Source: JAUIKM01 sp964445695 (lineage in GTDB: Bacteria > Bacteroidota > Ignavibacteria > Kapaibacteriales > UBA7675). From it: 64,000 nt of DNA. A model generated the notes under the pieces. It saw only the letters and a list, made by a program, of their open reading frames with translations, was not told where the DNA came from and searched no databases. Below, in pieces: positions 16,512 to 25,984 of this stretch (the stretch's first letter is position 1; each line of letters opens with the position of its first letter). The stretch lies in contig CAYULF010000021.1 in assembly GCA_964445695.1 (NCBI GenBank), positions 45,973-109,972 on the forward strand, given 5' to 3'. Both the position numbers and the translations under genes were made by a program.

Positions 16512-16526
16512 AAAACTGCCATTAAC

Positions 16527-16583
16527 CGGCGCGCAGACGCCGCGTTTTTGAAGCAACAAGTTTAACGGTTCCGCTGCGGAACC
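16527..16583 (+). terminator. Small terminator hairpin followed by a second hairpin
   Basis: CGGCG (16527-16531) and CGCCG (16538-16542) form a short stem followed by five T (16545-16549), 16 bases after the upstream stop. A second perfect stem, GGTTCCG (16567-16573) with CGGAACC (16577-16583), follows without a T run. The first could terminate the DUF3298-like gene; the role of the second is unclear. Confidence 0.45.
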
Positions 16584-16654
16584 AAACAACGCGCAGCTTA
16601 AACGGGCCTTAAACATCGGGTCCGGCGCAATTTATCAGCTAACGGTGTACAACG

Positions 16655-18088
16655 ATGGCCAAGAATCAGTCGGCTCTGGATGTGATCGTCTCCCTGGCAA
16701 AACGCCGCGGATTTATTTTTCAATCGTCGGAAGTGTACGGCGGCCTGAACGGCTGCTGGGATTTTGGTCCGCTCGGCGTCGAGCTCCTGCGCAACTACAA
16801 GGACGCCTGGTGGCGCGCCATGACGCTGCGCGACGACGTCGTCGGCCTGGACGCGGCCATCCTGATGCACCCGCGCACCTGGGAAGCCAGCGGTCACACG
16901 GACAGCTTCAGCGATCCGATGATCGACAGTAAAACGAGCAAAAAACGCCACCGCGCCGACACGCTGATCGAGGAGTTTATCCAGCGCCTGCGCAAGAAGA
17001 AAAAAACGGAGCGCGCCGACGCAATCGAAGCGCGCCTGGAGCAGGCCCGCGAACCCGAGGACTTTTACAACATCATCGTCGAAGAAGAAATCCCCGACCC
17101 GGACACGGGAACCTGCGACTGGACGGAAGTGCGCAACTTCAACCTGATGTTTAAAACATTTGTCGGCCCGCTGGAAGACGAAAGCAGCGCGGTCTACCTG
17201 CGTCCCGAAACCGCCCAGGGCATTTTTGTCAACTTCAAGAATGTGCTGGATTCCTCGCGCCAGAAAATCCCCTTCGGCATTGCGCAGATCGGCAAATCCT
17301 TCCGCAATGAAATCAATACCAAGTATTTCCTGTTCCGCACGCGCGAGTTCGAACAGATGGAAATGCAGTATTTCGTCAAACCGGGCGAGGAAATGGAATG
17401 GTACGAGCGCTGGCGTGGAGAGCGCTGGAACTTCTACCTGAATCTGGGCTTCAACGAGGACAGCCTGCGCCGCAAGGAACACGCCAAGCTGGCGCACTAC
17501 GCCAACGCGGCGGAAGACATTGAGTTCCTCTTCCCCTTCGGCTGGGGCGAGATTGAGGGCATTCACTCGCGCACGGATTTCGACCTGCAACGCCACCAGG
17601 AGTTTTCCGGTAAAAAGATGGAATTCGTCGACACGGTGACGCGCGATCGATTTGTGCCCTACGTAGTGGAAACGGCGGCGGGCTGCACGCGCGGCTTCAT
17701 GGCGGTGTTGTGCCAGGCCTACAACGTGGAATCGGTCGAAGGCGACAACGGCAAGAGCGAGGAGCGCACGGTGTTGAAGTTTCATCCGAAACTCGCGCCG
17801 ATCAAGGCGGCGGTTTTCCCGCTGGTTAAACGCGACGGCATGCCCGAGTTCGCGCACAAGCTGTACAAAGACCTGCAGCGCAGTTTTACCGTGCAGTACG
17901 ACGAATCGGGTGCGGTGGGACGCCGCTACCGCCGTCAGGACGAAATCGGCACGCCCTACTGTTTTACGGTGGACACGGATTCTTTAAGCGACGGCACGGT
18001 GACGGTACGGGATCGCGACACGATGCAGCAGGTACGCATTCCGGCCGACGGCGCGTTAAACTGGCTGCGCGACAAACTGGACGCTTAA
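16655..18088 (+). CDS. glyQS: Glycyl-tRNA synthetase, single-chain (alpha2) type
   Basis: This 477-aa class II enzyme charges tRNA-Gly with glycine. It is the homodimeric type, not the alpha2-beta2 GlyQ/GlyS type. Visible: FIFQSSEVYGGLNGCWDFGPLG at the N-terminus (split near residue 25), motif 2 region FRNEINTKYFLFRTREFEQME (near 220-240), ELEF-like YLRPETAQGIFVNF (near 185), the glycine-site EIEGIHSRTDFDL, and the C-terminal anticodon-binding domain (LAPIKAAVFPLVKR, FTVQYDESGAVGRRYRRQDE, IGTPYCFTVD). A lysine-rich insertion lies near residues 95-145. The stop is in TTAAACAG. A strong terminator follows, so it is probably monocistronic. Confidence 0.96.
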   Translation: MAKNQSALDVIVSLAKRRGFIFQSSEVYGGLNGCWDFGPLGVELLRNYKDAWWRAMTLRDDVVGLDAAILMHPRTWEASGHTDSFSDPMIDSKTSKKRHRADTLIEEFIQRLRKKKKTERADAIEARLEQAREPEDFYNIIVEEEIPDPDTGTCDWTEVRNFNLMFKTFVGPLEDESSAVYLRPETAQGIFVNFKNVLDSSRQKIPFGIAQIGKSFRNEINTKYFLFRTREFEQMEMQYFVKPGEEMEWYERWRGERWNFYLNLGFNEDSLRRKEHAKLAHYANAAEDIEFLFPFGWGEIEGIHSRTDFDLQRHQEFSGKKMEFVDTVTRDRFVPYVVETAAGCTRGFMAVLCQAYNVESVEGDNGKSEERTVLKFHPKLAPIKAAVFPLVKRDGMPEFAHKLYKDLQRSFTVQYDESGAVGRRYRRQDEIGTPYCFTVDTDSLSDGTVTVRDRDTMQQVRIPADGALNWLRDKLDA

Positions 18089-18116
18089 ACAGCACGTACA
18101 AGGTACGCGATACTTC

Positions 18117-18158
18117 AAACTCCGGGCGATACACTGTAGTCGTCCGGAGTTTTTTTGT
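18117..18158 (+). terminator. Intrinsic terminator after glyQS
   Basis: AAACTCCGG (18117-18125) pairs with CCGGAGTTT (18144-18152), followed by seven or more T. It begins 28 bases after the glyQS stop. The stretch to 18559 (about 400 bases) has another perfect hairpin (18206-18226) without a T tract and no credible gene. Confidence 0.88.
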
Positions 18159-18559
18159 TTAAGACTGAATATGACCGCGACGTTTAACAATACAAAACGG
18201 ACCTGAGGTGCGGAGACTTCGCACCTGCCGGCAAGCAAAAAAATCAGCAGAGCCTGATGCCGACGCAAGGCGAGGCAGCAAAGCGATCCGGGAGACGCAT
18301 CGTCCGACTCCCGCAACATGCAGCAGTAAAAATCTCGCCACAAACCGAAAAATTTGAACGTGACGAATTCCGCTCCAAACGCTTATAGTTTCGCAGTCAA
18401 CGGGAATTGTACGTGGTAAATTGCAGATCCTACGGCCTGGAAATACGCGAAACCGAATGCCCGCCGACCGTGTTGAACGCAGACGACACAATGCACGAAC
18501 AGCATTGTCGTTGTCTTCAAAGAGCCAGATTCGCAGCATATTTTTCATCGGAGCAGAGC

Positions 18560-20314
18560 GTGACGACACTTCGCACAACCACCGGCATACATCGCAAGTT
18601 TTTCCAGATTCTCCTCTGCGCGCTGATTGCGTCCGGCGCCGCGAGCTCGTCCATCCGCGCCGACGACAGCAGCGATTCCCTGTATTACGAAGTCAACAAA
18701 TCCCTGATGGTCTTCGGCGATCTGTTTCGCCAGGTCAACAGCAACTACGTCGACGACGTGGAGCCTGACGAGATGCTGCGCCGCGGCCTGGACGGCATGC
18801 TCGAGTATCTGGATCCCTACACGACCTATATCTCCAACGATGAGAGCGATCAGGTCGACATGCTCACCAAAGGATTCTACGGCGGCCTGGGCGTGACGAT
18901 TGCCGAGATTAACGGCGAGACCACCGTGGTCGACGTGGCCGAAGGTTATGCGGCCGACGAGGCCGGCATCCGCATCGGCGACAAAATCTACATGATCGAC
19001 TCCGTCGTCGTGCTGAACAGCGACCACAAGGAACTGCGCCAGTACACACGCGGTGCGGCGGGCAGCGAACTCACGGCGCACATTATTCGCGAGGGCCTCG
19101 GCGACACATTGGTTCTCAACCTGAAACGCGAGAAAATTCAGATGCGCACCGTGTCCTATGCCGGTTTCCTGGGCGGCGCGACGGGTGACGGCGTCACCGG
19201 CGAAATTGACGAAGGCAATATCGGTTACATCAAACTGGACCGCTTTGCGCGCGGCGCCAACGCCCAGTTCCGCCAGGCGCTCGACGATCTGAAGCATCGC
19301 AAGGCGATGAAGGGACTGATCGTCGACCTGCGCGGCAATCCCGGCGGACTGCTTGATGCGGCCGTGTCCATCAGTGAAATTTTTGTGCCGACAGGCAGTC
19401 AAATTGTTTCGACGCGCGGTCGTTCGCCGCTGGCCGGCAAGGAATACGTCGCGCGCGGAATTCCCAAGGAACCCGAGCTGCCGCTGGTGATTCTTATCGA
19501 CAAAGGCAGCGCCAGCGCCAGTGAAATTTTCGCGGCGGCCATTCAGGACCTTGACCGCGGCGTACTTGTGGGCGAGCGCTCCTTCGGCAAGGGCCTTGTC
19601 CAGACCATCTCCTCACTGCCCTTTGAGGCCACGCTCAAGATGACCACGGCCCGCTACTACACGCCTTCCGGCCGCTGCATCCAGCGCATCAAATACGAAG
19701 AGCAGCGCACACATCACGACGATCAGGCCGAACTTGCTGCCGAGCCGCACGATTCGACGATATTCTACACCCAGGGCGGGCGCCCGGTGTACGAATCCAA
19801 CGGCATCCGGCCCGACGTGCACGTATCGTCCGAACCCGCTTCCGAGTACGTGCGCGACCTGAAAGACGGGCACATGCTGTTCCGCTTCGGAACGCGTTAC
19901 AGCGCACGCATGCGCGAGCTGCCGCAGGACTTTCACGCCGACAGCACGGCGCTCAAACAATTTGCGGCATTTCTGGAAGAGGAGCACTTTGTCCACGATC
20001 AGGACATTCTGTCGGCTATTGAAGTGCTCGAAGAAAAGTTCGCAGCCGATGAGGATTTCAGCGATTTTTCGCCGCGCATGCAGATTTTGCGCGACGACCT
20101 GGCGAGGCTGCGGACGTCCATGATTGAACGGCACGCCGACGAAGTTCTGGCAGAACTGGATCGCGAAATTTCAGCGCGTTTTCTGACGCGGGCCGAGCGC
20201 ATCGCAGCCGGACTGGGCGACGACCCGCAGGTGCAAACCGCGGTGGACATTCTCAACGACCAGGAGCGCTACGGCAAAATCCTGGACCTGACTGTAGCCG
20301 ATGGAGAGCGCTGA
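18560..20314 (+). CDS. S41-family C-terminal processing protease (CtpA-like)
   Basis: I choose the GTG at 18560 (584 aa) because it has GGAG six bases upstream and opens directly into a signal peptide (TTLRTTTGIHRKFFQILLCA, cleavage near SIRA). Longer in-frame starts give an implausible leader. The protein is a periplasmic tail-specific serine protease. It shows the N-terminal helical part (LDGMLEYLDPYTTYIS), a PDZ domain (GLGVTIAEINGETTVVDV to LNLKRE, about 100-185), then the S41 core with IGYIKLDRF, VDLRGNPGGLLD, the catalytic serine in KGSASASEIF and lysine in GERSFGKGLVQT. A long C-terminal helical extension follows RYYTPSGRCIQ. It is followed after 6 bases by the beta-CASP gene, so the two are probably cotranscribed. 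Confidence 0.93.
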   Translation: MTTLRTTTGIHRKFFQILLCALIASGAASSSIRADDSSDSLYYEVNKSLMVFGDLFRQVNSNYVDDVEPDEMLRRGLDGMLEYLDPYTTYISNDESDQVDMLTKGFYGGLGVTIAEINGETTVVDVAEGYAADEAGIRIGDKIYMIDSVVVLNSDHKELRQYTRGAAGSELTAHIIREGLGDTLVLNLKREKIQMRTVSYAGFLGGATGDGVTGEIDEGNIGYIKLDRFARGANAQFRQALDDLKHRKAMKGLIVDLRGNPGGLLDAAVSISEIFVPTGSQIVSTRGRSPLAGKEYVARGIPKEPELPLVILIDKGSASASEIFAAAIQDLDRGVLVGERSFGKGLVQTISSLPFEATLKMTTARYYTPSGRCIQRIKYEEQRTHHDDQAELAAEPHDSTIFYTQGGRPVYESNGIRPDVHVSSEPASEYVRDLKDGHMLFRFGTRYSARMRELPQDFHADSTALKQFAAFLEEEHFVHDQDILSAIEVLEEKFAADEDFSDFSPRMQILRDDLARLRTSMIERHADEVLAELDREISARFLTRAERIAAGLGDDPQVQTAVDILNDQERYGKILDLTVADGER

Positions 20315-20320
20315 ACAGTC

Positions 20321-21694
20321 ATGCAGTTTGAACTGATGATGCTGGGCGGCGCCGAGGAAATCGGCGCTAATTCCTGTTTTATGAGTTTTGACGGCGTCGG
20401 CATCATCGTCGACGCGGGATTGCACCCGAAGCGACGCGACGCACTCGCGCTGCCCGACTTCAGCGCCATACAGGACCGCAGCGCGGCCGCCATCATGATC
20501 ACCCACGCGCACACGGATCACCTCGGCGCACTGCCCTTCGCCATGCATCACCAGCCGCAGATGGCCGTTTTCATGACGCGGGCCACTCGTGATCTCAGTG
20601 AAATCATGCTGCGCAACTCATCCCGCCTGCTGCGAACGGAAGTGGCGGAGGAATTCCCGCGCGAAGCGCTGGCGCAATACCGACCGGAAATTGTGCGCAA
20701 CCTCAGCGTGCTTATCCAGGGAATGCGCCTCGACGAAGAATTTACAATAGCGGGAGCGCACGGCGGCGGGCACGACATTCGCGTGCGGTTCTGCCACGCG
20801 GGCCACATTCTTGGCGCTGCGGGCGTTCTGTTCGACGTCGGCGGACGCCGCATTCTGCACTCGGGCGACGTGCATTTCGGCTCGCAGGAACTGATCGCCG
20901 GAGCGGAGCTGCCGCGCGAACACGTCGATGTGCTGGTACTCGAATCGACCAACGGCGCGCAGCTGGAACCGGCCGCACCCGAGACGGAAACTCGCAGGCT
21001 GGCCGAGCTGATCAACCGCGCCTCCAATGCCGGCGGCTCCGTCCTCATTCCGGCCTTTGCACTGGGTAAAACGCAGGAAATGCTCAAGCGCCTGCACGAA
21101 ATGATGAACGCGGGCATGATCCCGCGCCTGCCGATGTACTCCGGCGGCCTCAGCGCCAAAATCAACATCGTTTACGACCGCTACTGCTACACCGTCCCGC
21201 GCGTCGACCCCGGGTTTGAGATGACGGACATCGCCCACTCGCCGATCGACTACAAAGCGCTTATGAGCGGTCCCTACTTCAAACATCCGTCAATTGTCCT
21301 GGCCACCAGCGGCATGCTCAACGCCGGCACGACGGCATTTAAACTGGCGCATGCGTGGATGCAGCGCCCCAACTTCGCTATCGCTTTTGCCGGGTATCTG
21401 GACGAGGACTCGCCCGGCTATGCCCTGGCGCATTCGACGCGCAACGAGGAATTTCTGCTGGCGGGCCGCAAGGTCAAACGCGTCTGCGAGGTCGGCCGGT
21501 TTCGCTTTTCGGCACACGCCACGCGCGCCGATCTGATCGACTACGTCTGGGATGTGCGCCCCAATCACCTCTTTCTGGTCCACGGCGATTCCGAGGCCTG
21601 CGAGTCTCTTGGTGCGGCTGTTAAATCGCGGCTGCCGCAGTGCCGCATTGGAATTCCGCGCCGTTCGCATTCATATTTAATTGATCTTTCGTAA
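20321..21694 (+). CDS. Metallo-beta-lactamase-fold beta-CASP ribonuclease-like protein
   Basis: This 457-aa protein has the zinc-binding HxHxDH motif (THAHTDHLGALPF, near residue 65), FCHAGHILGAAGVLF (near 160), the LHSGDVHFG aspartate (near 180) and the beta-CASP domain with ESTNG, VLIPAFALGKTQEML and ATSGML. The C-terminal FRFSAHATRADLI and HGDSEA complete motifs B and C. It belongs to the CPSF73/YSH1-like RNA-hydrolase group found in bacteria and archaea. Expected to be a cytoplasmic RNA endonuclease or exonuclease. It starts 6 bases after the S41 protease gene. An RNA substrate cannot be inferred from the sequence. Confidence 0.9.
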   Translation: MQFELMMLGGAEEIGANSCFMSFDGVGIIVDAGLHPKRRDALALPDFSAIQDRSAAAIMITHAHTDHLGALPFAMHHQPQMAVFMTRATRDLSEIMLRNSSRLLRTEVAEEFPREALAQYRPEIVRNLSVLIQGMRLDEEFTIAGAHGGGHDIRVRFCHAGHILGAAGVLFDVGGRRILHSGDVHFGSQELIAGAELPREHVDVLVLESTNGAQLEPAAPETETRRLAELINRASNAGGSVLIPAFALGKTQEMLKRLHEMMNAGMIPRLPMYSGGLSAKINIVYDRYCYTVPRVDPGFEMTDIAHSPIDYKALMSGPYFKHPSIVLATSGMLNAGTTAFKLAHAWMQRPNFAIAFAGYLDEDSPGYALAHSTRNEEFLLAGRKVKRVCEVGRFRFSAHATRADLIDYVWDVRPNHLFLVHGDSEACESLGAAVKSRLPQCRIGIPRRSHSYLIDLS

Positions 21695-21733
21695 GTTTCG
21701 GGTTTATTTGGCTGTTAACTTCTGGATGACAAC

Positions 21734-22474
21734 ATGAGCGACGCACTGGAATACCGCAATTCGCTGTACGCCGATTACGCCAATTCCTGGGGTAAATTCA
21801 CTTCACTGGACGACGTATACGAATGGCTCGGCCGCACATCCAGGTCGCTCGAGCACGAATTCCTGCCGATGCTACCGGCCGATAAAAACTGCAGCATTCT
21901 CGATGTCGGCTGCGGCTGCGGTCCGCTCCTCTACATGCTTAAACAACAGGAATACGGCAACACGCGCGGCATCGACGTCAGCCCGAGTCAGGTGGAAACG
22001 GCGCACAAAGTCGGCCTGCACAACGTCAAACAAGCCGATGCGGTCGACTTCCTGCAGAACAGCGATCATCGCTACGACGTCATTTTCGCCATCGATCTGA
22101 TTGAACACTTAAACAAAACCGAATTCATCACTCTGATGAAGTCCATGCGCGGCGCACTGCGCCCCGGCGGTGAAATTATCCTGCGCACGCCGAATGTGGA
22201 CGCACCTTTCGGCAGCGTGTACTCCTACGGCGATTTTTCGCACGAAATGCACTTAAACAAACTTTCAGCGCTCGAGATCCTCAGCACGCTTGAGTTCCGC
22301 GACGTTCAGGTTATTCCTTCGGAGCCGCGTTCCCACACGCGCATGCGCGAATTGCTGCGCGCGGGCATCTGGGCATTTATGCGGCCGGTGTTTGCCGCAC
22401 TCTTGTTTTCACGCGGCCTGCGTCAGGGCGACGTGATTTTAACGCCGAACATGATTATTCGCGCTCGCCGTTGA
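21734..22474 (+). CDS. Class I SAM-dependent methyltransferase (UbiG/Methyltransf_11/23-like)
   Basis: This 246-aa protein has a canonical SAM-binding fold: ILDVGCGCGPLLYML (motif I, near residue 54), TRGIDVSPSQVETA (post-I acidic), VKQADAVDFL, YDVIFAIDLIEHL (motif II/III, near 115), and LRPGGEIILRTPN (near 140). The C-terminal 'MHLNKLSALEILSTLEF' and hydrophobic RPVFAALLFSRGL are typical of methyltransferases in polysaccharide or lipid pathways, but the substrate is unknown. It follows the beta-CASP gene by 39 bases and is the last gene of that plus-strand block; repeat element copy C lies downstream. Confidence 0.88.
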   Translation: MSDALEYRNSLYADYANSWGKFTSLDDVYEWLGRTSRSLEHEFLPMLPADKNCSILDVGCGCGPLLYMLKQQEYGNTRGIDVSPSQVETAHKVGLHNVKQADAVDFLQNSDHRYDVIFAIDLIEHLNKTEFITLMKSMRGALRPGGEIILRTPNVDAPFGSVYSYGDFSHEMHLNKLSALEILSTLEFRDVQVIPSEPRSHTRMRELLRAGIWAFMRPVFAALLFSRGLRQGDVILTPNMIIRARR

Positions 22475-22530
22475 ATCTTGCAAACGCACCAACGCCTCAC
22501 TTAAACTTGCGACATTACTCAGCTGCTGAA

Positions 22531-22590
22531 CTCTGAGCGCTTCGCCCTGCTTTGCATGGCTTGCTTTTTTCTTTTGCTCGTCGTGCAGTT
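22531..22590 (+). terminator. Dispersed terminator-like repeat element, copy C (diverged)
   Basis: CTCTGAGCGCTTCGCC is shared with copies A and D, then a shortened hairpin (GCCCTGCTTTGCATGGC), and a T-rich tail ending in a variant of the TTGTTTGTC motif. It lies 57 bases after the methyltransferase stop, pointing the same way as that gene. Confidence 0.5.
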
Positions 22591-22684
22591 TGAAGCCGAG
22601 AAGATTTAAACTTAACCACCGGTATTATTTTCAAAGGCGTTCAGCTCGATCACCAGGCGTCAAACCGGGCGGCTTGAGGTCTGA

Positions 22685-24679
22685 TTACTCATCGTCGTTA
22701 AACTCCAGCGTGTACTCGTCGTACAGCTCCTGATCCAGCGCCTCAATAAATCGCGACGGGCGCCCCAGCACCATCCCCGTCTCGCGGTCGTAAATATTCA
22801 TCGGATAACTCATAAACAGGTGATCGGCGGCGCGCGTGCAGGCCACGTAAAACAGACGGCGCTCTTCCTCAAGGTCTTCCGTACTCTTGAACGAACGCAC
22901 GGGCGGGAAACGTCCGTCGAGCACCCAGATCACAAATACCACGCGCCACTCCAGCCCCTTGGCCGAGTGAATTGTCGAGAGCGTCAGCAGCGATTCATCT
23001 TCGTCATTGGTAGCCGAGACATCTTCGAGTGATTCGACCGGCGCTTCCAGCGCCATATCCGCCAGTAATTCATCCAGATCAGCATAACGCTCGGCAATAG
23101 TCTGGAACATCTCAATATCGCGCGAGCGCTTCTGGTGGTCGTCGTACTTGCGTTTAAGCGTCGGCCAGTAAAAATCGACGACGGTGGCCACGCACTCGTC
23201 GACGCTGACGCGTTTGCGATTGAGTTTGTTTAACATGCCGAACAGTTCTTCGACGCTGGTATTGTTACCGGCGAGCGCCTTGAAGCGCTGCACATCGGAC
23301 CAGGTGGCGCTTTCTTCGGTCACGGCGTCCACGATAGCGCCGGCGCGGCGCGGGCCGATGCCTTCGAGCAGCAGCAGAATGCGGTTCCAGCTGACGGCAT
23401 CGCGCGGATTAACCAGTACGCGCAGGTGTGCTATCACATCCTTGATATGCGCCGTTTCAAAGAACTTGAAACCGCCGAATTTCTGAAAGGGCACGTTCGC
23501 CTTGTTTAAGTACAGCTCTACGTCGGACGAATGATGCGATGAGCGGAACAGCACCGCAATATCGCTCAGTTCAACACCTTCCTCGCGCATCTCCAACACC
23601 TGCGACACGACGAATTCGGCCTGTTGTTCCTCGTTGTCGGCTTTGATCAGATAGGGCTTGTCTTCGGCCATCCGACGCGTGTACAATTCCTTGTCAAATT
23701 TCTGCACGGCCGCATTCATGACGGCGTTGCTGAGATCGAGTATCGGCTGCGTGCTGCGGTAATTTTCTTCGAGTTTAATAATCGAGCATTCTTTGTTGAA
23801 AGCCTGCGGAAACTTCATGATGTTCGCGAAGTTTGCGCCGCGGAAAGAATAAATGCTCTGTGCGTCATCGCCAACAGCCATGACGTTTTCCTGATGCCCG
23901 GCCAGGAAAACAACTATTTCATGTTGCGGAATGTTCGTGTCCTGATATTCATCCACCAGCACGTGTTTGTACTGGCGCTGCACCTGCTCACGCACGGCGG
24001 GCACGTCCTGCAACAGCTTGTGGAGATAAAACAGCAGGTCGTCATAATCCATCAGGTTGTGGTTGACTTTGTAGCGCGCATAGGCATCGGCCAGGTACTC
24101 GATTTCCGTCGTTTCTTCCACAAACTGCGGATAATCGTTGTGAATAATGTCTTCAATGCTCGCCGCGCGATTCATCGCGGCAGATATGATGTTGTGAATT
24201 GTCTGTTTGCGCGGAAAGCGTTTTTTGCGCGAGCCGACGACCTGCGCCCGCAGCAGGTTGACCACGTCCTGCGCATCGCCCTGGTCCAGCACGGAAAAAC
24301 TGGAATCGAATTTGATGTGTTTGGCGTGCCGGCGCAGCACCTGATTGGCAAAAGAGTGAAACGTCCCGCCGGCGACATGTTCACAGCGCCCGTCCAACAG
24401 CATGGTGGCGCGCCGCAGCATTTCACCTGCGGCTTTGCGCGTAAAGGTTAACAAAAGAATGGCCCGCGGGTCAACGCCGTCCTCAACGAGTCGCGCCACG
24501 CGGTAAATGAGCGTGCGGGTTTTACCTGTTCCCGCTCCGGCGATAATAAGTGCGGGACCGCCGGAGTGCATCACGGCCTGGTGCTGTGCCGCGTTTAACT
24601 CATCCGCATAACGAATGGTGTAGTGCTGCCCGGGCCCCCTGTTGCGCGATGTGACTTTTTTGAGACTTAACTTTTTCAT
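22685..24679 (-). CDS. UvrD/PcrA-type ATP-dependent DNA helicase
   Basis: This 664-aa superfamily 1A helicase has all motifs: AGAGTGKTRTLIYRVA (Walker A, near residue 47), LLTFTRKAAGEM (Ia), GTFHSFANQVLR (Ib), HVLVDEYQDTN (Walker B), AVGDDAQSIYSFRGA (III), LEENYRSTQPIL (IV), LSTIHSAKGLEWRVV (V) and EEERRLFYVACTRA (VI). Expected to unwind DNA 3' to 5' in repair or replication restart. It is a little shorter than UvrD (about 720 aa), and lacks the usual long C-terminal tail. It begins 27 bases after the Wzz-like gene on the same strand, so it may be cotranscribed, although no functional link is obvious. Confidence 0.95.
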   Translation of the reverse strand: MKKLSLKKVTSRNRGPGQHYTIRYADELNAAQHQAVMHSGGPALIIAGAGTGKTRTLIYRVARLVEDGVDPRAILLLTFTRKAAGEMLRRATMLLDGRCEHVAGGTFHSFANQVLRRHAKHIKFDSSFSVLDQGDAQDVVNLLRAQVVGSRKKRFPRKQTIHNIISAAMNRAASIEDIIHNDYPQFVEETTEIEYLADAYARYKVNHNLMDYDDLLFYLHKLLQDVPAVREQVQRQYKHVLVDEYQDTNIPQHEIVVFLAGHQENVMAVGDDAQSIYSFRGANFANIMKFPQAFNKECSIIKLEENYRSTQPILDLSNAVMNAAVQKFDKELYTRRMAEDKPYLIKADNEEQQAEFVVSQVLEMREEGVELSDIAVLFRSSHHSSDVELYLNKANVPFQKFGGFKFFETAHIKDVIAHLRVLVNPRDAVSWNRILLLLEGIGPRRAGAIVDAVTEESATWSDVQRFKALAGNNTSVEELFGMLNKLNRKRVSVDECVATVVDFYWPTLKRKYDDHQKRSRDIEMFQTIAERYADLDELLADMALEAPVESLEDVSATNDEDESLLTLSTIHSAKGLEWRVVFVIWVLDGRFPPVRSFKSTEDLEEERRLFYVACTRAADHLFMSYPMNIYDRETGMVLGRPSRFIEALDQELYDEYTLEFNDDE

Positions 24680-24706
24680 GGCGGCTCTGCACAGTTACGG
24701 ATCGCA

Positions 24707-25906
24707 TCAAATCAGGTCGATGTCTTTGGTAATGGTTCCTTTGCGCACCGCCTGCCCAATGACAAATGTTAAACCCAACAAGAGACTGACAATTCCGCCG
24801 AAGGCGGTCATGAGAGCGACGCGCGGCGATGTTTTCTGTTCCGGCGCTATGGCGTCGTCCAGCACCTGTACCGTCGACACGTCGCGCTCCTCCTGAATAG
24901 CTTCCTGCGCGCGTTGGGTTTCGAGAAATGCGTGAATTTTTTCGCGTACTTTGATTTCGCGCTCAAAGTCAAAGTACTTGCGCGATAGCGAGGGGATGTC
25001 GTCCAGCGCAATCGAAAATGCGTCGTCGTCCACCAATCCGCCGGTTTGAATGCGGCGGTACTGTTCTTTCAGCGTGCTCAACTGCTGTTCCAATTCGCGC
25101 ACCTTGGGCGTACCGGCATCCAGCTGTTGGCGCGCCACTTCCAGCTCCAGCTGCGTCTCGGCAATCATTGTGCCGATGGCGACGGCGTTTTGTACAATCG
25201 CCGTTGCTTGTTCATCCAGCGCCAGAATTTTGTTGTCGCGGCGGAACACTTCCAGCTCGGCCTGAATTGAATCCAGTTCGGCGCGCGTCTGGCTCATGTA
25301 ACGTTCAATATAACGTCGCGTACTGCGCGCGGAGGAGACATTCTTTGCATGATTAAGACTGTCGAGCACTTCAATGGCGGAGTTAACCAGGCAGGCGGTC
25401 ATTTCGGCTGTATGACGCTGTTCCGTACTGTCCGGAAACCAGGGCGTTTTGAGCGCGCTCATGACGACAATCAGGCCGGTATTGTTAATGTCGTACACGT
25501 AGGCCGCGCGGAGAGCCTCAACAAGTTGTTGTCCGCCGATGGGCGCAAACTGATGAAACTCGCGCACATTGCAGCGCGCCGCAACGGCTTCACAAAGCGT
25601 GCGACTCTTGAGAATATCGACAAAACGGCGCGAGCGCTCGCCGCCGCCGCCCAGTTCGCCGAGATCCAACCCGATGGAGCTGCTGCTGAGAATTGAGGAC
25701 AGGCCGCCCGAACTCTCCTGCTCCGGCGGCATCACCGTCGCCCAGGTAGAGTAGGTTTCCGGCATGATCCTGGCGTACACAAAGGCGCCTACCGTTCCGA
25801 CCAGCAAGATAATCAGGAGGGACAGGCGTTTCTGCCATGCAGCGTACCAGATATTAGAAAGCGTCAGCAGGTCAAGATTTGAGCTCGAGTTGCCAGAGTT
25901 GCTCAT
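24707..25906 (-). CDS. Wzz/GumC-type polysaccharide chain-length or export co-polymerase
   Basis: This 399-aa inner-membrane protein has two hydrophobic segments: LSLLIILLVGTVGAFVYARI (near residues 30-50) and VALMTAFGGIVSLLLGLTFVIG (near 360-385). The long periplasmic loop between them is coiled-coil-rich (residues 190-300) and begins with the YSTWATVMPPEQ motif common in Wzz proteins. The proline/glycine signature before the second helix (SPRVALMTAFGG) fits the family. There is no cytoplasmic tyrosine kinase domain. It is encoded between the SLBB exporter and the helicase; with the exporter it would form the periplasmic part of a Wza/Wzc-type capsule or exopolysaccharide system. A second homologue is at 54875. 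Confidence 0.88.
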   Translation of the reverse strand: MSNSGNSSSNLDLLTLSNIWYAAWQKRLSLLIILLVGTVGAFVYARIMPETYSTWATVMPPEQESSGGLSSILSSSSIGLDLGELGGGGERSRRFVDILKSRTLCEAVAARCNVREFHQFAPIGGQQLVEALRAAYVYDINNTGLIVVMSALKTPWFPDSTEQRHTAEMTACLVNSAIEVLDSLNHAKNVSSARSTRRYIERYMSQTRAELDSIQAELEVFRRDNKILALDEQATAIVQNAVAIGTMIAETQLELEVARQQLDAGTPKVRELEQQLSTLKEQYRRIQTGGLVDDDAFSIALDDIPSLSRKYFDFEREIKVREKIHAFLETQRAQEAIQEERDVSTVQVLDDAIAPEQKTSPRVALMTAFGGIVSLLLGLTFVIGQAVRKGTITKDIDLI

Positions 25907-25984
25907 AGAACGCAGTGTTCCGGAAAATGTGGAAGATTCGATTCCGTTCGGTGCCGGCCTTCAACGCTGCAACACCGAAGATAC

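Noticed and set aside
18206..18226. Perfect hairpin AGGTGCG/CGCACCT upstream of the S41 gene
   Set aside because: No T tract follows on either strand, so I do not call it a terminator; it may be a chance palindrome or an operator.
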